Assembly: GCA_028277645.1 (NCBI GenBank)
Contig: JANQFV010000031.1
Span: forward strand, 62,001-126,000
Direction of reading: 5' to 3'
DNA: 64,000 bases
Source of the DNA: Phycisphaerae bacterium
GTDB lineage: Bacteria; Planctomycetota; Phycisphaerae; UBA1845; Fen-1342
The position numbers and the translations under genes were made by a program. The first letter of the stretch is position 1; each line of letters starts with the position of its first letter. Positions 24,717 through 32,909 of this stretch are shown piece by piece. A model generated the notes under the pieces. The model saw nothing but the letters and a program-made list of their open reading frames with translations. It made no database searches and was not told the DNA's origin.

Positions 24717-26066
24717 CTAGCCTTCCTTGGACTCCGCGCCCTGCTCGGCTTGTTTGGCCTTCTCGGCTTCCTCGGCGGCCTTGCGGGCCTGCGCCTTGCG
24801 AATTGCTTCCTCGATCTGCTTCTTCAGCGCCTCGGCATCGGGGTTCGACGCGGGCTCGGCCGGCTTCTTTGGTTGACCAGCGCCCGCGGTGCCGGCGGGT
24901 TTTGCCGGTGCGGGCTGGGCTGGTTGACGTCCACCGGTCGGTACGACACCCAGATCAGCGCCGCGCATTGCGGGGCCCGGCTGACGACGCTTGTCGGCGG
25001 CGGGCCGGCGCTGCGCACGGTTGTCGCGTTTGATCACAGGCACTTCCAGCTTGGAGTACTCGGGCTTCTCGGAACTGGTGTAGACCTGCACACGCGGGTT
25101 GCGATCGGGAATCTCGCCGTAGGGCGGCAATGTGATCTGGAGTTGATCCCACGCGGTCTTGCCCGTCTGCGGAGCTTGTCGACGCTGGTTGTCCAGGACT
25201 TGCCACTCAACGTCTTCGTTGCCCATTGTCACCTTGGTGATTTCAATGGGTTCATCCTTGCGATACTCGAACCGCAGGACGCGTTTGATCGGCTTGTCCA
25301 TGCTCGGCGTGACCAGCAGCGTAGACGGTTTCAGTGCGGCGATCGCCGGCACGTCCGCCCGCAGGCGAATCGTGATCGACGGGACGAGCGGCAAGCCCGT
25401 ATCCAGCAGCACGGAGGCGTAATTGCGACCGGTCTGAAGCGGTGGCTTGGTGGTCGCCTTCAACTCATACTCCGCACCGGGCTTGACCTCCTTGAGTTCG
25501 ACATCGAAACGTCCGAAGTTCTGTTTCTCGTTCAACTTCAGATTCACCGGCTCGTCAAACTGGCAGACCAGCTTGATGGTGTCCGAGGCAACCTCGCCAA
25601 CTTCGATGTCCTGAAAGATGATCTGTTGCGTGGGCGTGATCTCGAACAGCCCCTTGACCATACCGCGCACGGGGATATCGAAACGCGGATTGGCCTTGTC
25701 ATTGGTCTCGAGATAGACGTGTTTGTTTGCCTTACCGAGACGCTTGGTGCTGTAGGAGATCTTGAAGGTGGTTTCCTCGCCGGGCGCGAGCGGCGACTTC
25801 GGCTTCGTCGCGACCGTGCAACCGCAACTGCTGCGGGAGTTGATCGTCAATGGCGCCTTGCCGGCGTTCTTCAACGTGAAGATACCCTCTGCGGGCGCGC
25901 CTTCCCAGACCTCGCCAAAGTCGAACACCTGCGGCTCGACGACGAGCTTGGGGCCATCGGGATCCGCCGGCGCGGCCGGCTGGGCGGCTTCCTGGGCAAC
26001 CGCAACAAACGCAAAGCTGAGTACCGCGGACAGTACCGCACTGCTTGCAGCCATGTTCCAACGCAT
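24717..26066 (-). CDS. Exported DUF1573-domain protein
   Basis: About 449 residues. Signal peptide (AASSAVLSAVLSFAFVAVAQ), then a DUF1573/Ig-like domain with VFDFGEVWEGAPAEGIFTLK and the typical SSCGCTVA motif near residue 85. More beta-sandwich repeats follow (residues ~150-330), then a Pro/Ala/Lys-rich tail and a charged helix (DAEALKKQIEEAIRKAQARK). ATG 26066 is chosen because AGGAGG lies 9 bases upstream; ATG 26072 is only 3 bases from it. DUF1573 proteins are abundant in Bacteroidetes and planctomycete envelopes; role unknown. Confidence 0.88.
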   Translation of the reverse strand: MRWNMAASSAVLSAVLSFAFVAVAQEAAQPAAPADPDGPKLVVEPQVFDFGEVWEGAPAEGIFTLKNAGKAPLTINSRSSCGCTVATKPKSPLAPGEETTFKISYSTKRLGKANKHVYLETNDKANPRFDIPVRGMVKGLFEITPTQQIIFQDIEVGEVASDTIKLVCQFDEPVNLKLNEKQNFGRFDVELKEVKPGAEYELKATTKPPLQTGRNYASVLLDTGLPLVPSITIRLRADVPAIAALKPSTLLVTPSMDKPIKRVLRFEYRKDEPIEITKVTMGNEDVEWQVLDNQRRQAPQTGKTAWDQLQITLPPYGEIPDRNPRVQVYTSSEKPEYSKLEVPVIKRDNRAQRRPAADKRRQPGPAMRGADLGVVPTGGRQPAQPAPAKPAGTAGAGQPKKPAEPASNPDAEALKKQIEEAIRKAQARKAAEEAEKAKQAEQGAESKEG

Positions 26067-26455
26067 GTTCATATTCCTCCTGCAGTGACGATCGCTACTG
26101 CTTGATGTTAGGACCGTTCGTTTACTCATCTATCGAGCGTAGACAGCCAGCGCTCACTGCCTGATAGTCGCGGACGCGAAAAACCGCCCGCGCCGCTGGA
26201 TTCCACTACTTCGTCGCGCAGAATCTGTGCGCCACTCCCGCCCGTCGGCCGGCGGTCCACGGTGAATTAGGCAAGTTAGCGGCTAACGTCTTTCATGTCA
26301 ATCTGTTAGCTCGACTCGTGGCGACACAGGCTGCCGCGTGCGCGGTTCCGGGATCTCCGCGCATCCCGTCGCAGCGGATCTCCAGCGCAGATACAATTCG
26401 ATTGCACGCTGAGATCGATTGCGATCGCCACTCAGAGCGGATTGAGAGGAGTTCT
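26067..26455. other. Divergent intergenic region
   Basis: Separates the divergent DUF1573 and aldo/keto reductase genes. It should contain both promoters, but I could not assign convincing boxes. It includes one copy of a 15-base repeat listed separately. No gene seen. Confidence 0.5.
26278..26292 (+). repeat. 15-base repeat AGCGGCTAACGTCTT, copy 1
   Basis: AGCGGCTAACGTCTT at 26278-26292 recurs exactly as the complement at 30836-30850. In copy 1 it is part of the small palindrome TTAGC-G-GCTAA (26276-26286). Both copies are intergenic, just upstream of gene starts or ends. Probably a dispersed intergenic element of this genome. Confidence 0.5.
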
Positions 26456-27445
26456 ATGAAGACGCGCAAGTTAGGTCAGTCGAACGAGCAGGTGTCGGCC
26501 ATCGGCCTCGGCTGCATGGGGATGTCCGAGTTCTACGGTCCGCGGGACGAGGCGGAGTCGGTCGCGACGCTCCAGCGTGCGCTGGATCTTGGCGTCACGT
26601 TCCTCGACACCGCCGACATCTACGGGCCGCACACCAACGAGACTCTGGTGGGGCGAGCGATCCGCGACCGCAGGAAGGAGGTCTTCCTCGCGACAAAATT
26701 CGGCATCATGCGCGACCCGGATAGCAAGGAGTCTCGCGGCGTGAACGGTCGGCCAGAGTACGTGAAATCAGCCTGCGACGCGAGCCTTCAGCGACTGCGG
26801 GTGGATGTGATCGACCTGTACTACCAGCATCGCGTCGATCCGCAGACGCCGATCGAGGACACGGTCGGCGCGATGTCCGAGCTGGTGCAGACGGGCAAGG
26901 TGCGCTACCTCGGGCTGTCGGAGGCGGCGCCGGCGACTATTCGCCGGGCGTGCAGCGTCCACCAGATCACGGCGTTGCAGACCGAGTACTCGCTGTGGAG
27001 CCGCGATCCGGAGACCGAGTTGCTCGCGACGTGTCGGGAATTGGGCGTAGCATTCGTTGCCTACAGCCCGCTCGGCCGCGGGTTCCTGACCGGCCAGATC
27101 AAGAAGCCGGAGGATCTGGCAGAGGACGACTGGCGCCGCTTCAATCCACGCTTCCAGGGCGACAGCTTTGTGAAAAACCTGGAGCTCGTCCACCACATCG
27201 AGCGGCTCGCCAGCGACAAAGGCTGAACGGCGGCGCAACTTGCGCTGGCGTGGGTGCTCGCGCAGGACGAGAACATCATCCCGATCCCCGGCACGAAGCG
27301 CATCAAGTACCTCGAACAAAACGCCGCCGCGGTCGACATCGAGCTGACCTCCAGCGAGGTCGAGACGATTAACGAAATCGCCCCGCCGAATGCAGCCACC
27401 GGCACACGGTACCCGGAACTGATGATGGGGTTGTTGGACGCGTAG
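26456..27445 (+). pseudogene. Aldo/keto reductase with in-frame TGA at a Cys position
   Basis: NADPH-dependent aldo/keto reductase (AKR, YajO/Tas-like) of 329 codons. ATG 26456 follows GAGAGGAG. The catalytic tetrad is visible: Asp in FLDTADIYG, Tyr in the same motif, Lys in LATKFG, His in YYQHRVDP. At codon 257 (27224-27226) a TGA interrupts the conserved KGCTxAQLALAW motif exactly where Cys is usual; sense coding continues in the same frame through LAWVLAQDENIIPIPGTKR to TAG 27443-27445. Either a Cys codon mutated to stop, a sequencing error, or selenocysteine. A weak hairpin follows the TGA. I list it as a pseudogene by default because no Sec machinery lies in the window. Confidence 0.75.
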
Positions 27446-27485
27446 GGGAGCGCTCGGGTCGCGCGCGGAACACTCCCGAGAAATG

Positions 27486-27515
27486 GCAACGGCCGACGCG
27501 GAGGTCGGCCGTTGC
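27486..27515. terminator. Hairpin between convergent genes
   Basis: A perfect 12-bp stem GCAACGGCCGAC / GTCGGCCGTTGC with a 6-base loop (GCGGAG) sits between the end of the reductase (plus) and the end of the GTPase gene (minus). Very stable, so probably a two-way terminator, although neither side has a long T-run. Confidence 0.6.
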
Positions 27516-27530
27516 TTCGTGCCTCCGTAT

Positions 27531-28850
27531 CTATCCGACCACTTTCTTGATCGCCGCTTCGAGTTGGCCCGGCTGTTGCTCTTCGAGCTCGTACAGCACA
27601 CGCGTGCTGGGCTTGTTGATGTTCAACATGCGACCGAGGTCGATCGGGGTGCCGATGATCACCGCGTCGCACGGTACGGCATTGATCGTATCCTCCAGCT
27701 CCTTCATCTGTTTGTCGCCGTAACCCATTGCCGGCAGGACCTCGCTCACGTGCGTGTACTTCGCGTACGTGTCCTTGATGGATCCGACGGCGTACGGCCG
27801 CGGTTCGACGATCGTCGCGCCCAGATTCTGAGCTGCGACGTGGCCGGCACCGTACTTCATTTCGCCGTGCGTGAGTGTCGGGCCGTCTTCGACGACGAGC
27901 ACCTTCTTGCCCTTCACGAGTTCGGGTTGTTCCACCGTAACGGGCGAGTTCGCACGCACCACGGTCGCGTTCGGATTACACTCCGCGACGTTGCTCAGCA
28001 CAGTATCGATCGCAGCCTGATCGGCCGTGTCCATCTTGTTTACGACGATCAGATCGGCCATGTACAGATTCGTCTCGCCAGGGTAGTAACGGCGCTCGTG
28101 TCCCGGGCGGTGGGGGTCCACCACCACGATGTACAGATCCGGCTGGTAGAACGCCATATCGTTGTTGCCACCGTCCCACAGAATGACGTCGGCCTCCTTC
28201 TCGGCCTCGCGCAGGATCTTCTCGTAGTCGATGCCGGCGTAGATCACATTCCCGGCGGCGATGTGCGGCTCGTACTCCTCGCGCTCCTCGATCGTGCAAT
28301 CGTGCTTGTCGAGGTCGCTGATCTCCGCGAAACGCTGGCAGATCTGCTTGCTCAAGTCGCCGTAGGGCATCGGGTGACGAACGGCGGCGACCTTCTTGCC
28401 GAGCTTCTTGAGAATGTTCACGACCGCCCGCGATGTCTGGCTCTTGCCGCAGCCGGTGCGCACGGCGCAGACGGCGATCAATGGCTTGGTGCTCTTGATC
28501 ATCGTGTGGCGATGGCCAAGGATCACGAAATCAGCGCCACACGAGTTGCACAGCGACGCCTTGTGCATGACCTCTTCGTGCGGCAGATCCGAGTATGCGA
28601 TCGTGCACAGATCGACGTCGTGCTTCTTGATCAGGGCCGGCAGTTCGCTCTCATCGTAGATCGGCACACCCTGCGGATACCGTGGACCGGAAAGCTCCGG
28701 CGGGTACGTCCGGCCCTCAATATCAGGGATCTGCGTGGCGGTGAACGCGACGACCTCGTACGCGTCGTTGTCCCGCCAATAGGTGTTGAAATCGTGGAAA
28801 TCGCGCCCGGCGGCGCCCAGAATGATCACGCGACGCTTTGTGTTGCTCAT
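27531..28850 (-). CDS. Cyclic 2,3-diphosphoglycerate synthetase-like P-loop protein
   Basis: 439 residues. The protein resembles cyclic 2,3-diphosphoglycerate synthetase, known from methanogens, where it makes an osmolyte/thermoprotectant from 2,3-diphosphoglycerate; bacterial homologues are often just called GTPases. Features: an N-terminal Rossmann-like start (RVIILGAAGRDFHDFNTYWR), a Cys pair (LCNSCGADF), a Walker A loop AVRTGCGKSQTSRAV, DVILWDGGNNDMAF as Walker B-like segment, and the NKMD motif (VVNKMDTAD) of GTPases. Single gene, ATG start at 28850. Family call is good; substrate in this organism is uncertain. Confidence 0.82.
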   Translation of the reverse strand: MSNTKRRVIILGAAGRDFHDFNTYWRDNDAYEVVAFTATQIPDIEGRTYPPELSGPRYPQGVPIYDESELPALIKKHDVDLCTIAYSDLPHEEVMHKASLCNSCGADFVILGHRHTMIKSTKPLIAVCAVRTGCGKSQTSRAVVNILKKLGKKVAAVRHPMPYGDLSKQICQRFAEISDLDKHDCTIEEREEYEPHIAAGNVIYAGIDYEKILREAEKEADVILWDGGNNDMAFYQPDLYIVVVDPHRPGHERRYYPGETNLYMADLIVVNKMDTADQAAIDTVLSNVAECNPNATVVRANSPVTVEQPELVKGKKVLVVEDGPTLTHGEMKYGAGHVAAQNLGATIVEPRPYAVGSIKDTYAKYTHVSEVLPAMGYGDKQMKELEDTINAVPCDAVIIGTPIDLGRMLNINKPSTRVLYELEEQQPGQLEAAIKKVVG

Positions 28851-29101
28851 TTCTCAGCTAACCCAGGATTGAAACGTGTGACGGGCAGGGCACTTACGGG
28901 GCGATCGGCGAGCCCCACCGATCGAGCTTCCCGCAGCCGCTTCCTGCCTGGGGTCTCCAAGATTAGCCCAGAAGCGCCGCGCACTCAAGCGCGAAGCGCC
29001 AAACGACAATGTCCGGGAATCTCGCGCGTAGGGCGGGCTTGTCGGTCACCGCGGCGCGGGCTACGATTCCTGCATTGAAGCTGGTTTGCGGGAGATTTCG
29101 T

Positions 29102-29329
29102 ATGCGACGATGGCGCCGAGTTCTGGGGCACCTGCTGCTGGTAACCGTGGTGTTAGGCGGGCTCGTCGTGCCGGCCCAGGCCGAGGACGACAAGGAGCCG
29201 TGGCGTGAGCCCGGCATCCGCTACCTGAAGTACCAGAAGCCGTACATCCCCTGGCTGATCGGCAGCGGCATCATCATTGCCTGCCTGTTCGTCGCCTTCA
29301 AAAACCCGCACCGCAGCCACATGGACTGA
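29102..29329 (+). CDS. Small exported one-helix protein
   Basis: 75 residues. Signal peptide (LGHLLLVTVVLGGLVVPAQA), a short charged segment with YLKYQKPYIPW, then a C-terminal membrane helix (LIGSGIIIACLFVAFK) ending NPHRSHMD. ATG 29102 follows GGGAGAT. I recall no named family. It is the first of three tiny envelope-protein genes in a row, 124 bases before the next, and may share their function. Confidence 0.7.
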   Translation: MRRWRRVLGHLLLVTVVLGGLVVPAQAEDDKEPWREPGIRYLKYQKPYIPWLIGSGIIIACLFVAFKNPHRSHMD

Positions 29330-29453
29330 TGTGTCCGCGTGCTCCGCGCCCCGCGGCGAAGCACGCTACGTTTGTATAGCGCGCACCGCTCCGCGCCGCA
29401 GGCCCCGCGCCGGACCGGCGCGCCTCATCCACTCCCGGGCCTGGAGGTTCACC

Positions 29454-29735
29454 ATGCGAAAGCGAACCTGGTTGAGTCTATTGGTCTGCCTCAATCTCGT
29501 ACTGCTGGCGGCCACCATCCTGGTCGGTACATCCCCACGGACGGCCCACGCCCAGGGCACCGGGCTGTCGGGCAACTACCTCGTCGTCTCAGGCGAGATT
29601 CAGGAGGAGTTTGACGCGCTCTATATGGTCGATCTGCGCGAGCGGGCGCTGCACGCCTTCTATTTCCGGAAGGGCACCCGCGACATGCAGTACGCGGGCT
29701 ATCGCAGTCTCGAACTGGACTTCAGGAACAACTAG
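29454..29735 (+). CDS. Small membrane-anchored beta-strand protein, paralogue A
   Basis: 93 residues. One N-terminal helix (WLSLLVCLNLVLLAATILVG), an AHAQG site that may be cleaved, then a short domain beginning GNYLVVSGEIQEEFDALYMV with AFYF near the end. The spacing of hydrophobics matches the next gene, so the two look like paralogues. ATG 29454 follows GGAGG at a good distance; 9 bases separate its stop from the next ATG. Function unknown. The domain resembles a single propeller-type blade, which is only an impression. Confidence 0.72.
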   Translation: MRKRTWLSLLVCLNLVLLAATILVGTSPRTAHAQGTGLSGNYLVVSGEIQEEFDALYMVDLRERALHAFYFRKGTRDMQYAGYRSLELDFRNN

Positions 29736-29744
29736 GAGGCCACC

Positions 29745-30089
29745 ATGCGCGAAGCGACCCACATCCGCATTGACACGCACAGCCTCCTGATCGGCGTGCT
29801 CAGCGTCACCGCCTGCATCCTCTTCGTGGGCCTGATGCTCGTGACTATCCAACCCCGCGAGGCGCAGGCCATCGGCATGATGGACCGCGGCGGCGACTAC
29901 ATCCTCGCCACGCAACAGTTCTCCAACTCCAGCGAAGCAATCGCTGTAATCGACGCTGCCGCGAAAGTGATGATCGTGTACGCCTTCGACTACAACAACA
30001 AAGTGCTGGAGATCCTGGAGCGCGTGAACCTCGAGATGCTCCCGAGCCCCGGCGCCCGCAACGTACAGCCCGACAACCGTCGACGGTGA
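29745..30089 (+). CDS. Small membrane-anchored beta-strand protein, paralogue B
   Basis: 114 residues. A helix (LLIGVLSVTACILFVGLMLV) and QPREAQAIG lead to GGDYILATQQFSNSSEAIAV and VYAFDYNNKVLEILERVNLE. It aligns with paralogue A along the whole domain (GDY/GNY start, EA-I/L-V-x-D core, A-F/Y motif). ATG 29745 follows AGGAGG. Certainly one transcript with paralogue A. Function unknown. Confidence 0.72.
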   Translation: MREATHIRIDTHSLLIGVLSVTACILFVGLMLVTIQPREAQAIGMMDRGGDYILATQQFSNSSEAIAVIDAAAKVMIVYAFDYNNKVLEILERVNLEMLPSPGARNVQPDNRRR

Positions 30090-30305
30090 AGTCAAGGGAA
30101 CAACGCCACCCGACCCAGTCTCGCTCATGCGATATTTAACATAATATATCTTATCGGACTTTCGATATCGACGAGAATGTCGGGCCGGAGGTTGCCTGTC
30201 TGGACTTAGTCGCCACTCCCCCCGAATCAGGATCAGCCGCGCAGCTTGGGTGTTTGGGCACGACCGCTCAACCCTGAATCCCTAGATCCTCGAATCCTTC
30301 TTCCT

Positions 30306-30824
30306 TCAATACGGCAACACCGGCAGCGGCTGACCGGCCCGGTCCTTCTGCTCGGCCGGACCGGCATGCTTACGCTTGGGACGCTGCCGATTGAGTTGGA
30401 CGCGGACGGCGGCGCGCCCGGGGTGGCGCTTCCGCGCGGACTTGGCGTGGCGGGCGTGCTTGGACTCGTCAGCGAGGTGTTCCTTTACGTACGCATCCAG
30501 GTGCTCCGGGGCCGTGAAGTGTTGCTCCCAGTCGTAGTCTCCGGAGTGATAGTCGCAGTTGTCCGTCGTGTATGCGCGACAGATCTTCGGCCGCGTCTCG
30601 TAGATACCGCAGCGCCAATCATCCTGCAAATGCCGGCAGGCCGTAGCAAACGAGATGAACCACTCATCGTCCTCGATGAAGACCGAGACGTTTTTGTGGA
30701 TCAGGTACCAGCGGATGTCGTCGAAGTCCTCGCGCGTATCAGGCGTCTCGATTGGGAGGGCGACGTACTGACAACATGCGGCGGTGCAGTGTTCGCAGAG
30801 AATGCCGGGCATTGCGGACTCCAA
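30306..30824 (-). CDS. YkgJ-family Cys-cluster protein
   Basis: 172 residues. YkgJ-type proteins carry a conserved Cys cluster thought to bind zinc or iron. Visible Cys groups are LCEHCTAACCQY near residue 10, a Cys in TACRHLQDDWRCGIYE (about 62-72) and RPKICRAYTTDNCDYH (~80). The C-terminal ~45 residues are basic (KHARHAKSARKR). ATG 30812 is an alternative start. A second, more typical family member is at 37841. Function unknown. Confidence 0.82.
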   Translation of the reverse strand: MESAMPGILCEHCTAACCQYVALPIETPDTREDFDDIRWYLIHKNVSVFIEDDEWFISFATACRHLQDDWRCGIYETRPKICRAYTTDNCDYHSGDYDWEQHFTAPEHLDAYVKEHLADESKHARHAKSARKRHPGRAAVRVQLNRQRPKRKHAGPAEQKDRAGQPLPVLPY

Positions 30825-30835
30825 GGTTACGTTAC

Positions 30836-30850
30836 AAGACGTTAGCCGCT
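30836..30850 (-). repeat. 15-base repeat AGCGGCTAACGTCTT, copy 2 (inverted)
   Basis: AAGACGTTAGCCGCT here is the exact complement of the copy at 26278-26292. It lies in the gap between the phosphofructokinase end and the YkgJ start. Confidence 0.5.
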
Positions 30851-30941
30851 CGCGCCCGCTGCTACCCCCCTGCCGCTTTTGTGGCGTGCGCGCTCACGGA
30901 TTCCGTGGTCTTTGCGTCGGATGATAGCGAGTCACGGGCTG

Positions 30942-32045
30942 TCAGTCACCCATGCAGGTACCGACGGCGCGGGCCATCGCGATTAGCGGGTCATCGAGCG
31001 GCACGGTGCGTTGCTGGTTCGCGACCGATTCGATCGGCACGCTGTCGACGGCACCGTTGCGGTATACCGCCATCTGGTTCCACTTGTGCTCGGCGAGCAT
31101 CTCCGCGGCTTTGAAACCGAAGTGCGTGGCCAGCACGCGATCAAACGCGATCGGCGTACCACCGCGCTGCACGTGGCCGAGAATCGTCGCGCGGCTCTCC
31201 AGGTGTGTTTCTTTCGAGATCTGCTCGGCCAGGACCGTGCTGACACCACCGAGACGTACGGGGTCGGGGCTGTCATGGACGATTTTGTCGACGACCTGCT
31301 CGCCGCCCTTCTGGCTGGCGCCTTCGGACACCGCGATGAGCGTGAAGCGTTTGCCCTTTTGGCTGCGGCGGACGCACGTGGCACAGACGGAATCGAGGTT
31401 ATACGGGATCTCGGGGATGACGATTACGTCCGAGCCGCTTGCGAGGCCGGCCTGCAACGTCAGCCAGCCGGCGTTGCGTCCCATCAACTCGACGACCATG
31501 ACGCGGTGATGACTCGACGCGGTCGAATGAATCCGGTCAAGACACTCGGTGGCCGTCTGCACCGCGGTCGTGAAGCCGAATGTCAGATCGGTGTGCATCA
31601 GATCGTTGTCGATCGTCTTGGGCACGCCGACGCAGCGCACGCCGCGGCGCACGAGATCGGCCGCGCCACTCATCGTGCCGTCGCCGCCGATGCAGACGAT
31701 CGCATCGAGCTCGCGCTCTTCGATGTGCTCGATGACACGATCGGTGACATCTTCGAAGACGGTCTTGCCTTCAGTGTCCTTGCCGACGGCGAAGTGGGCC
31801 GGGTTGGCCTTGTTGCTGGTGCCTAGGATAGTGCCGCCGCGGGTCAGGATGTCGGACACATCATCCATTCCGAGCCGCCGCATTCGATTGCGGATCAGGC
31901 CGAGGAAGCCGTCCTCGATGCCGTAGACGTCCAGTCCGAGCTGGGTGATGGCGGCCTTCGTGACGACACGTATGACCGCGTTGAGACCCGGGCAATCTCC
32001 CCCGCCAGTGAGCACACCGATACGTTTGATACGATCCTGCGACAC
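30942..32045 (-). CDS. 6-phosphofructokinase (ATP-type glycine with PPi-type lysine)
   Basis: Phosphorylates fructose 6-phosphate to fructose 1,6-bisphosphate in glycolysis. About 367 residues from GTG 32045, which has GGAGG 6 bases upstream; the longer open frame to 32138 lacks a ribosome site. Motifs: GVLTGGGDCPGLNAVIR, GGDGTMSGA, PKTIDNDL, ELMGRNAGW. In this family a Gly in GGDG points to ATP as donor (Asp in PPi enzymes), while PKTIDND with Lys is the PPi-type form; the mix matches the group III ATP enzymes. It follows fabG by about 93 bases and probably ends the fatty-acid gene transcript. Confidence 0.93.
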   Translation of the reverse strand: MSQDRIKRIGVLTGGGDCPGLNAVIRVVTKAAITQLGLDVYGIEDGFLGLIRNRMRRLGMDDVSDILTRGGTILGTSNKANPAHFAVGKDTEGKTVFEDVTDRVIEHIEERELDAIVCIGGDGTMSGAADLVRRGVRCVGVPKTIDNDLMHTDLTFGFTTAVQTATECLDRIHSTASSHHRVMVVELMGRNAGWLTLQAGLASGSDVIVIPEIPYNLDSVCATCVRRSQKGKRFTLIAVSEGASQKGGEQVVDKIVHDSPDPVRLGGVSTVLAEQISKETHLESRATILGHVQRGGTPIAFDRVLATHFGFKAAEMLAEHKWNQMAVYRNGAVDSVPIESVANQQRTVPLDDPLIAMARAVGTCMGD

Positions 32046-32138
32046 GTCAAGCCTCCATGCGCGTACGGACACCACGCTGCACTTCGCGCAGAGTCTATCG
32101 TCGATATCGGAACGTGTGAACGCGGAGCTTGACCGCAA

Positions 32139-32882
32139 CTACATGTGCAGGCCGCCGTCGACCGAGAGCACCTGGCCGGTCATGTAGCTGGACGCGGGGC
32201 CGGCGAGGAACGCGACCACTTTCGCAATCTCCTGCGGCTGGCCCATGCGCTGCAGTGGCACAATTTGCTTGACGCCTTCTTTGATCTTCTCCGGCAGGAC
32301 GGCAGTCATCTCAGTATCGATGAAGCCCGGCGCAACGGCGTTGGCGAGCACGCCGCGTTTGCCCAGTTCCTTCGCGACGGACTTGGTCAGACCGATCACG
32401 CCGGCCTTGCTGGCCGCATAATTGGCCTGGCCGGCATTACCCGACAGGCCGGAGAAACTCGCCATGTTGATGATGCGCCCACCGCGCTGCCGCATCATGA
32501 CCTTGGCGGCGGCGCGCGTGCCGAAGAATACGGCCCGCAGGTTCACGGTCAGCACCGCGTCCCACTGCTCGTCGCTCATCGATGGCAGTAGGGTGTCGCG
32601 TGTGATGCCGGCGTTGTTCACGACGATGTCGAGCTTGCCGAACTTCTCGACAGCCAGATCGACTAAGTGCTCGACCGCCTCAGCATCCGTGACGTTGGCT
32701 ACTTCGACTTCGCAGCCGACACCCTTTTCCTTTACGAGCCGCGCGGTTTCGTTCAGTTCATCGGCGAGCAGGTCGGTCGCGAGGATGTTCGCCCCCTGCT
32801 CAGCCAACTCGATACAGATCGCCCGCCCGATTCCGCGTGCGGCCCCCGTCACCAGTGCCCCCTGTCCCTTCAAATCTGCCAT
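32139..32882 (-). CDS. fabG: 3-oxoacyl-ACP reductase
   Basis: Short-chain dehydrogenase of 247 residues that reduces beta-ketoacyl-ACP with NADPH in each round of fatty-acid elongation. [11 protein letters not shown] is the cofactor loop, NNAG follows, the catalytic Ser is in the segment [11 protein letters not shown] and YAASK holds Tyr and Lys. The length is normal. It is 27 bases after fabD in a plsX-fabH-fabD-fabG order typical for bacteria. acpP, which usually follows, is not here. Confidence 0.96.
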   Translation of the reverse strand: MADLKGQGALVTGAARGIGRAICIELAEQGANILATDLLADELNETARLVKEKGVGCEVEVANVTDAEAVEHLVDLAVEKFGKLDIVVNNAGITRDTLLPSMSDEQWDAVLTVNLRAVFFGTRAAAKVMMRQRGGRIINMASFSGLSGNAGQANYAASKAGVIGLTKSVAKELGKRGVLANAVAPGFIDTEMTAVLPEKIKEGVKQIVPLQRMGQPQEIAKVVAFLAGPASSYMTGQVLSVDGGLHM

Positions 32883-32909
32883 GGCCCTTCCTCACTCTGT
32901 TGCTGACAG

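Noticed and set aside
24750-26105. 451-codon plus-strand open frame across the DUF1573 gene
   Set aside because: Shadow frame; no ribosome site, and the minus frame has a signal peptide, SSCGC motif and good start.
27483-29078. 531-codon plus-strand open frame opposite the diphosphoglycerate synthetase-like gene
   Set aside because: Mirror frame of a well-supported gene; Val/Arg/Asp-rich composition typical of such shadows.
30130-30171. AT-rich run and TCGATATCGA palindrome after the tiny envelope genes
   Set aside because: No gene faces away from it at a suitable distance and it lacks a hairpin with T-run, so neither promoter nor terminator is supported.
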